A stretch of DNA of 53,408 nt from NCBI GenBank assembly GCA_014381305.1, contig JACNLW010000112.1, positions 1 to 53,408 of the forward strand, written 5' to 3'. Position numbers and translations under genes: made by a program. Below are positions 47,670 to 53,408 of the stretch, piece after piece; the first letter of the stretch is position 1, and each line of letters begins with the position of its first letter. This DNA is from Planctomycetota bacterium (GTDB lineage: Bacteria; Planctomycetota; Phycisphaerae; Phycisphaerales; SM1A02). The notes under the pieces are model-generated. The model saw only the letters and a program-made list of their open reading frames with translations, did no database searches and was not told where the DNA came from.

Positions 47670-48053
47670 ATGGGACAACTCGCACTTGGTTTTCGATCGT
47701 TACTAATTAAAGCAGGCATCTTCTTTGTGATGGCTGGATTGTTGGCATGGGCACTCGGGGGAACCCTCTTTCCTAGGAATTTGAATTTCTCAGGAGTTGG
47801 AAATATTTATTGGAAAGCATCAATTGGGGGAGATATTGATGGAATGCAATGGTCATTGATGCAAGGTGATCAAGTGCTCACGTCGGGCCACTGGCAAACG
47901 GTTGTTGGACCTGTGATGCTCGAGAACTCGACATGGTCAGCAACAGGTAATGCTGGGCAATGGTCATTTTTGAAAGTGACAGGCACAGCGGTTGAAGAAA
48001 TTTCTTCTCCACCAGTTGAAGTGCTTGAAGCATTGTTTCCGAACGTGAAATAG
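47670..48053 (+). CDS. Small membrane-anchored protein of unknown function
   Basis: A 127-aa protein with an N-terminal helix (LLIKAGIFFVMAGLLAWALGG) and a small beta-rich extracytoplasmic domain (NIYWKASIGGDIDG, WSLMQGDQVLTSGHWQTVVG, GQWSFLKVTGTA). It starts 11 bp after ligA. Its 3' half overlaps 184 bp of the uppP frame on the other strand, so one of the two C-termini is constrained by the other. Not recognised as a known family. Confidence 0.65.
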   Translation: MGQLALGFRSLLIKAGIFFVMAGLLAWALGGTLFPRNLNFSGVGNIYWKASIGGDIDGMQWSLMQGDQVLTSGHWQTVVGPVMLENSTWSATGNAGQWSFLKVTGTAVEEISSPPVEVLEALFPNVK

Positions 48054-48874
48054 CCGCCGTATATACCAATTGCAAAAACAATTGCAAGTGCAATTCGGTA
48101 CCAACCAAAAAGTGCGAGACCATGTTTTGATAAATATGCAACGAGCCATTTGATTGCAATTGCAGCGGCGATAAACGAAACAACAATGCCGACGATCATC
48201 GATGTATAGTCGAGTGTTGCAAGTGCGTCACTGTTTTTGAACAATTTAAAAACAGTTGCACCACCAAGTGTCGGTAACCCCAGAAGAAAACTAAATTCCG
48301 CAGCGTGCTTTGGTTTCATGCCCACAGCCATGCCACCGACGATTGTCATCATCGAACGACTTGTGCCCGGTACCATCGCAATGCATTGCAGTAGTCCGAT
48401 GATGAGTGCTTTTTTCCAAGTCAGATGTGCAATGTCGATAAAACTTTTACTATCTGTTCCTTCATGGTATGCATTCCGTTGCCACTTCGCTGCGAAGAGC
48501 ATTAGAACTCCGCCAATTCCAAGGGCAAGTACGACGGGTGTTGGATGAAAAAGTAACGCTTCAATTTTGTCATCGAAGAGTGGTCCAAGTATTGCTGCGG
48601 GGATAAATGCAATGATGAGATTGATCGCAAGTTTTAACCCCTCAGCGTGTTTTCCAAGAAATCCTTGGATCATCGTGAGTACGCGCTTTCTATACAAACC
48701 GAGGACGGCAAGAATTGCACCCCCTTGGATCACGATTGAGTATGCGTTGTTTGCTTCGCCGCTGAGCCCCATCCAACTTTGTGTCAGAATCAAATGCCCA
48801 GTGGAACTAATCGGGAGGTATTCAGTAATTCCCTCAACGATACCTAGAATGATTGCTTGAAAAATGTCCATCAA
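47870..48874 (-). CDS. uppP: Undecaprenyl-diphosphatase with extended C-terminus
   Basis: Recycles the C55 lipid carrier for peptidoglycan synthesis. The membrane protein (334 aa in the open frame) has both BacA motifs: GIVEGITEYLPISSTGHL near the N-terminus and PGTSRSMMTIVGGMAVGM around residue 165. About eight helices end near GIYGGYF (residue 275). The remaining 60 residues are polar and low-complexity and read antisense to the convergent small gene. Most UppP proteins end near residue 270-280, so the tail is an unusual read-through extension. Confidence 0.93.
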   Translation of the reverse strand: MMDIFQAIILGIVEGITEYLPISSTGHLILTQSWMGLSGEANNAYSIVIQGGAILAVLGLYRKRVLTMIQGFLGKHAEGLKLAINLIIAFIPAAILGPLFDDKIEALLFHPTPVVLALGIGGVLMLFAAKWQRNAYHEGTDSKSFIDIAHLTWKKALIIGLLQCIAMVPGTSRSMMTIVGGMAVGMKPKHAAEFSFLLGLPTLGGATVFKLFKNSDALATLDYTSMIVGIVVSFIAAAIAIKWLVAYLSKHGLALFGWYRIALAIVFAIGIYGGYFTFGNNASSTSTGGEEISSTAVPVTFKNDHCPALPVADHVEFSSITGPTTVCQWPDVST

Positions 48875-48877
48875 GAG

Positions 48878-49855
48878 TCAATCGGTCTTGGGGTGCATGA
48901 GTCTTCTGATTTCCTTGCCAATTTTGTCAATCTCATGGTTGCCGAGTTCCTCTCTCTTGCTTTTGATTGTTTTATCTACAAGACGTTTGGCAAATGCGCC
49001 ATTTTGAACGTCTGTTAGAATCGTACGGAAGTGTGAGCGGAGATGTTCGTCGTCAAGAAGGTCCATTGCTTCGTACGCGCCCATTTCGGCAGTATTGCTG
49101 ATTGCTGCCATCATTTCGCCCATGCCATTTTCGTGAATAATGTCTGCAACTTGTTTTACTTCGTGGCAGCATTCAATGTAGGCAAGTTCTGGTGGATATC
49201 CAGCGTCTACGAGCGTTTCGTATGCAGCGCGGACGAGGGCGGCGAGCCCCCCGACAATTATTGCTTGTTCGCCGAAGAGATCGGTTTCAGTTTCATCCGC
49301 GAATGTGGATTCGATGACAGCGGTTCTTCCTGCTCCGATGCCAGCGGCCCAAGCGAGGGCGATGGAACGGGCAGTATTTGTCGTGTTTTCTCGCTCCACG
49401 GCAAGAAGTGCGGGGACGCCTGTATTTTCGAGAAATCGTTGCCGTACAGTAACGCCCGGCCCTTTTGGGGCGACCATGACGACGCCGACCCCAGGGGGTG
49501 GGATGATTTGTTTGAATCTGATCGCAAATCCGTGGATGAAACCAAGGACTGCGTTTGGGTTGAGGTTGGGGAGCATTTCAGTTTGGAAGAAATCACCTTG
49601 GATTTCATCTGGCAGGGCGATGATGATGAGGTCTGCAAGGGCGGCTTCAGCGTTTGGCACAACCTTGAAATGTTCAGCTGTGGCTTTATCTACATTTCGG
49701 GTAGCAATCACGACCTCAATTTCACTGTCACGGAGGTTGAGTGCGTGAGATCTGCCTTGGTTGCCGTAGCCGATAAGGGCAATTTTTTTGCCAATAAGCC
49801 CATTGATTGGAACTTCGGCTTCGCCTTTGAGAATTGTTAGTTTTTCAGCAGACAT
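48878..49855 (-). CDS. ilvC: Ketol-acid reductoisomerase
   Basis: Second common step of isoleucine and valine synthesis; magnesium and NAD(P)H dependent. The 325-aa class I enzyme shows the Rossmann motif GYGNQGRSHALNLRDS, VAPKGPGVTVR, and metal ligands in ADETETDLFGEQAI and CCHEVKQVADIIHENGM. The Arg/Ser after the Rossmann loop suggests NADPH use. It ends 3 bp before uppP and is divergent from aroK by 25 bp. Other ilv genes are not in the window. Confidence 0.96.
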   Translation of the reverse strand: MSAEKLTILKGEAEVPINGLIGKKIALIGYGNQGRSHALNLRDSEIEVVIATRNVDKATAEHFKVVPNAEAALADLIIIALPDEIQGDFFQTEMLPNLNPNAVLGFIHGFAIRFKQIIPPPGVGVVMVAPKGPGVTVRQRFLENTGVPALLAVERENTTNTARSIALAWAAGIGAGRTAVIESTFADETETDLFGEQAIIVGGLAALVRAAYETLVDAGYPPELAYIECCHEVKQVADIIHENGMGEMMAAISNTAEMGAYEAMDLLDDEHLRSHFRTILTDVQNGAFAKRLVDKTIKSKREELGNHEIDKIGKEIRRLMHPKTD

Positions 49856-49880
49856 TGTGTTGCGAGTCTACCATAGGTCG

Positions 49881-50384
49881 ATGTCGACTATTGCTTTGAT
49901 TGGATATAGAGGGACGGGGAAGAGCACGCTAGGGGAGTGGCTTGCTGAAGAACTTGGTGTTCCTTTTGTGGATACTGATGAAAAAGTGTTGGAATATCTT
50001 GGTATGAAGAGTGTGACCGAAGTTTGGTCGTCAATCGGAGAAGAAGGATGGCGTGCAGCGGAGCGCGCGGTGATACCTCCATTGCTTGAATTAGATTGCG
50101 TTGTGGCGCTTGGCGGTGGGGCACCGATGGTGGATGTCATTGGTAAACGGTTGCTGACTGTGCCTATGGTGATTCACCTCTGGGCGAGTTCGTCAGTAAT
50201 TACTGAGCGACTTTCGGGTGCAGACGACCGTCCTGTACTTTCTGGGGGTGACCTTGAGGTGATGTATCAACGGTTGCCTGAATACGCGATGATTGCGACG
50301 TGTGGGGTCGAAACTTCTGGTGATCTTGAATCAACAAAAAAACAACTCCTACACCAAGCAACTTCACCTCCCAACTTTAATTGA
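49881..50384 (+). CDS. aroK: Shikimate kinase
   Basis: Phosphorylates shikimate in chorismate synthesis. From ATG 49881 the protein has 167 aa. P-loop GYRGTGKSTLG (residues 8-18), DTDEKVLEYLG (substrate Asp), the VALGGGAPM motif and the lid region DRPVLSGG with Arg are all present. The stop TGA (50382-50384) lies inside the first palindrome of a REP-like triplet. Confidence 0.93.
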   Translation: MSTIALIGYRGTGKSTLGEWLAEELGVPFVDTDEKVLEYLGMKSVTEVWSSIGEEGWRAAERAVIPPLLELDCVVALGGGAPMVDVIGKRLLTVPMVIHLWASSSVITERLSGADDRPVLSGGDLEVMYQRLPEYAMIATCGVETSGDLESTKKQLLHQATSPPNFN

Positions 50385-50470
50385 CTCCGAGTGCATTTTT
50401 ATCAATTATTTTTAATTGACTCCGAGTCATTTAATTCATTCAAAATTTAATTGACTCCGAGTCAATTAAA
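50378..50470 (+). repeat. REP-like palindrome triplet T3, downstream side of the RAYT gene
   Basis: Cores GACTCCGAGT(G/C) begin at 50383, 50418 and 50453, exactly 35 bp apart. They have C at the centre, the reverse orientation of T1 and T2. The third is perfect and extends to TTTAATTGACTCCGAGTC plus AATTAAA. The array overlaps the aroK stop and ends about 35 bp before the RAYT stop. Confidence 0.9.
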
Positions 50471-50504
50471 TTTTGAGAAAATAAAAAATAGTATGGGACA
50501 AATA

Positions 50505-51182
50505 CTATTTAGATTTAGGTGGTCTCCCGCGTTTTCTATTTGTATGTTCTAGTTTAAGTTTCTCAACTATTCTCGCGATCCATTGTTCGTTCCCATAAGG
50601 AGTCCCCTTTGTCATTGAGTTTGCAAGTATTTTGGTTTCGAGCTCACTTAAAGCCAATGGCTTTGTCAACAGACTCTTCAAATCTAGAGGAGGGGCGCCA
50701 GGTCCATCGTAGAGTGGTATTGCATGGAATACATCAATATTCTTGACTCTGTTTGCAGTTCCCCATCTCCAATCGATAGATTCTTCGACAAGATTTGCCA
50801 TTACAGGATTCATCGCTAAATAGTTACGAAGCCTATTTAGATGTTTTCCAGGTCCTACGGGGAATGCCTTGTATCTGCCTTGATAGACAGCGCCTTGTCC
50901 AACGGTATCTGTTTTCGCTCGCCAATGCCTAGCGTGAGTTTCTGCTAGAAACTTTATAAAAAAGGATAATTGCTTGTCTCGTTCTGGCCAGAGAAGCATA
51001 TGCCAGTGGTTTGGCATGAGTACCCACTCTAATACGCGCATGTCAAATCTATACACTGCATCTTCGAAAATATCGATAAAGTCCTTGTAATCATTATCTG
51101 AGTAGAACAACGTTTGCCGATCAACTCTTCGATTCATTGCGTGTACAACTTGGTTTGAATAATTAGGTCTTGGTTTCGTCAT
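50505..51182 (-). CDS. REP-associated tyrosine transposase (RAYT, Y1 HUH family)
   Basis: A 225-aa single-strand DNA transposase of the IS200-like Y1 superfamily. VVHAMNRRVDRQTLF opens the fold, MPNHWHMLLWP holds the metal-binding HUH (His59, His61), GQGAVYQGRYKAFPVG is a RAYT signature and Tyr121 in LRNYLAMNP is the expected nucleophile. The C-terminus is basic (RKRGRPPKSK), a DNA-binding tail. I start at ATG 51182; the open frame continues to 51269, but that part reads through a palindrome repeat. RAYTs are domesticated transposases that act on REP sequences; here three palindromes lie on each side. Confidence 0.93.
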   Translation of the reverse strand: MTKPRPNYSNQVVHAMNRRVDRQTLFYSDNDYKDFIDIFEDAVYRFDMRVLEWVLMPNHWHMLLWPERDKQLSFFIKFLAETHARHWRAKTDTVGQGAVYQGRYKAFPVGPGKHLNRLRNYLAMNPVMANLVEESIDWRWGTANRVKNIDVFHAIPLYDGPGAPPLDLKSLLTKPLALSELETKILANSMTKGTPYGNEQWIARIVEKLKLEHTNRKRGRPPKSK

Positions 51183-51241
51183 GCATCTATTATCAGGGCA
51201 AATTTGAAAATTCTTGCAAATGACGCCAAAAGGCGTGCAAA

Positions 51242-51338
51242 AAAATTGACTCCGAGTCATTTTTTTCAAAAATGTAATAATTAACTCCGAGTCAATTAAT
51301 TCATTTAAAATTTAATTGACTCGGAGTCAATTAAATGG
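51242..51338 (+). repeat. REP-like palindrome triplet T4, upstream side of the RAYT gene
   Basis: Cores begin at 51248 (GACTCCGAGTC), 51283 (AACTCCGAGTC) and 51318 (GACTCGGAGTC), 35 bp apart. The third is inverted in its central base relative to the first two. The last two cores and their interval closely match the last two of T3 (near-identical over about 54 bp), so the RAYT gene is flanked by direct repeats. The array ends at the rpmH terminator. Confidence 0.9.
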
Positions 51339-51341
51339 GGT

Positions 51342-51371
51342 AAAAAAAAAGGCTCGCCGGAGGCGAGCCTT
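51342..51371 (-). terminator. rpmH: Intrinsic terminator of rpmH
   Basis: Perfect 10-bp stem AAGGCTCGCC/GGCGAGCCTT with a 3-nt loop, followed on the minus strand by an uninterrupted T run. It lies about 22 bp after the rpmH stop. Confidence 0.9.
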
Positions 51372-51392
51372 GGGTATACTTAAAAAATGGGA

Positions 51393-51527
51393 TTAGCTGA
51401 CTTTACGCCCAATACGGCGTTGGCGTGAAATGATCTTGCGACCATTTTTGGTTTTCATCCGAGCACGAAATCCGATAGAGCGAGCTCGTTTAACCTTACT
51501 TGTACGTCTTGGGTAATGAATAGCCAT
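51393..51527 (-). CDS. rpmH: 50S ribosomal protein L34
   Basis: A 44-aa, extremely basic protein: [19 protein letters not shown], then [18 protein letters not shown] and a terminal RIGRKVS. This is the L34 pattern (KRxRxxGFRxRMxTxxGRxIxxxRRxxGRxxL), with a slightly variant first 10 residues and Ser at the end. AAGGA lies 8-9 nt before the ATG. rnpA and dnaA, common neighbours elsewhere, are not next to it; the RAYT unit and aroK follow downstream and rnc lies divergent. Confidence 0.95.
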   Translation of the reverse strand: MAIHYPRRTSKVKRARSIGFRARMKTKNGRKIISRQRRIGRKVS

Positions 51528-51636
51528 TGGGTAAATCCTTTAGTCGAGCCGCGTAATATAGCCTACATCGCGAGTACTAGCAAGTACATTCAACCAATTG
51601 CCAAGCAAAGGGCGATAGAATGCCACTAGACCACCT

Positions 51637-52368
51637 ATGGATACAGATTGGACTGACGCAGCAGAGTCGATTGCCGGCTACAAATTCAAAGACCCCGCTC
51701 TTCTTGAGCAAGCGCTATCCCATTCCTCAGCCGTTGATCAGCGAAGCGAGTCAAACGAACGCCTCGAATTTCTCGGCGATGCAGTCCTCGGATTTGTCGT
51801 TTGTAGCGAAACTTACGACCGTTTTCCAGAATTCGAAGAAGGTGACATGACTAAGGTCAAATCCTCAGTTGTGAGCAGAAAAGTCTGTTCTGAAGTCGCC
51901 GATGAATTGGAAATTGCCCGCGTCCTTCGCGTTGGCAAGGGAATGAACACGCAAAAACAAATTCCTAGTTCAGTCACCGGCGCAGCATTTGAAGCACTCA
52001 TCGGAGCGATTTACCTTGATGGTGGCTTCGATAAAGCAAAAATATTTGTTCTTCAAACGATGAGCGAAAGGATCGAATCCGCCGCCCAATCTACCCATCA
52101 AGAAAATTACAAATCTATTTTGCAGCAATTTGGACAAAAAAGCCAAGGCGTTGCTCCCATATACGTGGTCCTCGATGAAAAAGGCCCAGATCACGCAAAG
52201 TGTTTTGAAGTGACTGTCGATCTCAACGGCCGCCGCTTCGGATCTCGCTGGGCAGCATCGAAAAAACAAGCAGAACAAATGGCTGCACTCGCAGCGTTGG
52301 TTGAACTTGAAGTTGCCATTGAATCAGACGACGGAACAGTCGAAATCAAAGAAAATTACGGCGAGTAA
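51637..52368 (+). CDS. rnc: Ribonuclease III
   Basis: Double-strand RNA endonuclease for rRNA and mRNA processing, 243 aa. The catalytic signature NERLEFLGDAVLG is near residue 40, the second acidic pair is in TGAAFEALIGAIYLD, and the C-terminal dsRBD runs from NYKSILQQFGQKS to KKQAEQMAALAAL. The last 20 residues are acidic. Its end overlaps the convergent repeat-protein gene by 13 bp. Confidence 0.96.
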   Translation: MDTDWTDAAESIAGYKFKDPALLEQALSHSSAVDQRSESNERLEFLGDAVLGFVVCSETYDRFPEFEEGDMTKVKSSVVSRKVCSEVADELEIARVLRVGKGMNTQKQIPSSVTGAAFEALIGAIYLDGGFDKAKIFVLQTMSERIESAAQSTHQENYKSILQQFGQKSQGVAPIYVVLDEKGPDHAKCFEVTVDLNGRRFGSRWAASKKQAEQMAALAALVELEVAIESDDGTVEIKENYGE

Positions 52369-53195
52369 CCACGAAGTGGTCGGATTCGCCGTGTGCCATT
52401 ACCATCCGCATCATTGATATCTAAAGCACCGCGATGTTCGCTATCAGCCTTTACAGTGATTACATTCATGCCACGCTCATTCGCAATCGAAATTGCACCA
52501 CCATAATTATCCGAAGTTGACGCAAGCACAACTGGGACACCGCGTGCATTCATTAAATTCAGACTCCCGCCTTCACTCGTTGCCGCAAGCATCACAACAC
52601 GTTTTCCTTCAACGGTTTTAAGCAGGAGCGCGCCACCAACACCCGGAATTGTTCGTACATCAAAGACTAGGTTTCCATCGTGATCAACAACTTGCATACG
52701 CCCATCACCCGAGTCATCACTTGCAACAGCAAATACAGGCACACCAGAACTATTGTTCACTGAAAGAGACGAACTTAAAGACAATGCACCTGAAGAAACA
52801 CGTGCGTTTTCCAACCCATTTTCATCCCAAAGTGAAAAAACACCGCCATCATCACTTGACCACATCCCAGCAACGCTTGTTCCGTTTCGATTCCAGAGTG
52901 CCATATCGCCGCCGCTTTCATTTGTTCCCAAGCGAAGCAGATTTGTTCCGTCGCCAGCGTACAGATCAATTTGACCACCCGTATCAGTCTGCGCAAGTGA
53001 CAATACTGACTGCCCATCATCAGTTATCACATCAAGTTTTCGAACGACTAAATGGTCGATCACAGTTGGACCAACTGCATCGGCAGCAAATAAGCCTGCT
53101 CCAACGAGTAAGAACGCAGTTGCGCTTCTCCATCTTCGTGTCGAGCGCTTCATTGCAGTGAGTTCTTGTTCAAGTTTATCTAGTCGATCATTCAT
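52356..53195 (-). CDS. Membrane-anchored repeat protein, probable beta-solenoid
   Basis: A 279-aa protein. A short coiled coil (residues 1-20) precedes one membrane helix (about 24-42), so the bulk is outside the cytoplasm. From about 50 to 275 there are some eight to nine repeats of 22-27 residues with pattern G-x-x-V-x-x-L-x(4-6)-GG-x-I/L-x-L-x(3)-G, for example NLLRLGTNESGGDMALWNRNG and RVVMLAATSEGGSLNLMNARG (both truncated here). Such Gly/Asn/Asp-turn repeats suggest a right-handed beta-solenoid. Function unknown; related proteins appear common in planctomycetes. Confidence 0.75.
   Translation of the reverse strand: MNDRLDKLEQELTAMKRSTRRWRSATAFLLVGAGLFAADAVGPTVIDHLVVRKLDVITDDGQSVLSLAQTDTGGQIDLYAGDGTNLLRLGTNESGGDMALWNRNGTSVAGMWSSDDGGVFSLWDENGLENARVSSGALSLSSSLSVNNSSGVPVFAVASDDSGDGRMQVVDHDGNLVFDVRTIPGVGGALLLKTVEGKRVVMLAATSEGGSLNLMNARGVPVVLASTSDNYGGAISIANERGMNVITVKADSEHRGALDINDADGNGTRRIRPLRGYSP
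52360..52390. terminator. Hairpin at the convergent rnc end
   Basis: Inner stem ACCAC/GTGGT with loop GAA (52368-52380) inside an outer GGCGA/TCGCC pairing. It lies across both convergent stop codons. No good T run is present, so a weak bidirectional terminator is possible. Confidence 0.3.
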
Positions 53196-53278
53196 GTTAT
53201 TTGTTCCTTGATTGTTGTATCGTACTTTGACGAGCCAAACATACAGTGAATTGTACAGAATAACAGTATGATGAAATC

Positions 53279-53408
53279 ATGGCAGTGGAGCCACAGCCCC
53301 CGAGTGTACAGAATAAAAAACACGGTGTTTTTCTACTGCTCGTGGCGGGCTTTGTTCTTGCTATATGTTTAGAGTCTGCCCGTGCGCCGACGCACGCCTT
53401 CGCTTGGC
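53279..53408 (+). CDS. N-terminal fragment of a membrane or exported protein (truncated by window end)
   Basis: An open frame from ATG 53279 to the edge gives 43 residues: a polar start (AVEPQPPSVQNKKHG), a hydrophobic segment VFLLLVAGFVLAICL and then SARAPTHAFAW. This looks like a signal anchor or signal peptide. The other two ATGs just upstream are in a frame that closes quickly. Divergent from the repeat-protein gene by 83 bp. No family can be assigned. Confidence 0.55.
   Translation, partial: MAVEPQPPSVQNKKHGVFLLLVAGFVLAICLESARAPTHAFAW

Noticed and set aside
49043-49840. 265-codon open frame on the plus strand opposite ilvC
   Set aside because: It lies wholly antisense to a clear ilvC gene, has Cys/Ser/Phe-rich composition and no recognisable domain.
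51183-51269. N-terminal 29 residues of the longest RAYT frame
   Set aside because: This stretch reads through a palindrome core and has no resemblance to the family. The ATG at 51182 starts where family similarity begins.

Overview
The window looks like a compact chromosome segment of a low-to-mid GC marine planctomycete, most likely class Phycisphaerae (inferred from gene content, not from a search). The main pointers are a secreted astacin-type protease ending in the CC-rich motif and dockerin-like calcium repeats typical of that group, an 80-residue small basic protein resembling one conserved across Planctomycetes, Verrucomicrobia and Chlamydiae, a membrane-anchored SPOR-like protein, and an EF-G paralogue. 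No rRNA, CRISPR array or prophage was seen. Genes are packed tightly, with many 4-nt ATGA overlaps and convergent genes that overlap at their 3' ends.

Layout. 1-5 kb: a tightly coupled minus-strand operon (KamA-family radical SAM aminomutase, CoA-transferase A and B, GSA-like class III aminotransferase), divergent from an RpiR-family regulator with two operator-like palindromes between them. This reads as a route from an alpha-amino acid through a beta-amino acid and a beta-keto acid to a beta-ketoacyl-CoA. 5-8 kb: an unrecognised 397-aa protein, the astacin/dockerin protease, and tRNA-Val with a perfect 50-bp palindrome at its 3' end. 8-13 kb: a type VII secretion-like locus (WXG100-like protein, coiled-coil protein, small W-rich protein, 1270-aa FtsK/EccC-like ATPase). 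13-25 kb: ugd, ogt, a secreted nuclease-fold protein, glyA, trmL, an EF-G paralogue, an MBL hydrolase, a cupin, a TPR/HEAT/MATE plus-strand run and a phosphoesterase. 25-32 kb: a long minus-strand run (TPR, recX, rhodanese, cdsA, zinc ribbon, nrdR, thrS, infC, phosphoesterase), with infC probably starting at AUC. 32-43 kb: a secreted propeller-like protein, nth, moaE, moaB, acpS, the SPOR-like protein, the small basic protein, a class I aminotransferase, a glycosyltransferase, DUF971, pyrF, an orphan solute-binding protein, cinA-C and folK. 43-53 kb: a TlpA-like thioredoxin capped at both ends by His-rich repeats, dacB, ligA, uppP, ilvC, aroK, a REP-associated tyrosine transposase, rpmH, rnc, a repeat protein and a truncated gene.

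The most striking structure is a REP/RAYT system. A 225-aa HUH transposase (50505-51182) is flanked on each side by three palindromes with core GACTC(C/G)GAGTC, spaced exactly 35 bp core to core. Two more such triplets, plus a single copy, lie 13 kb away at 37.56-37.82 kb, after an aminotransferase gene. Four independent triplets with identical periodicity next to a RAYT suggest a mobilised three-palindrome unit, unlike the single or paired REPs described in gammaproteobacteria.
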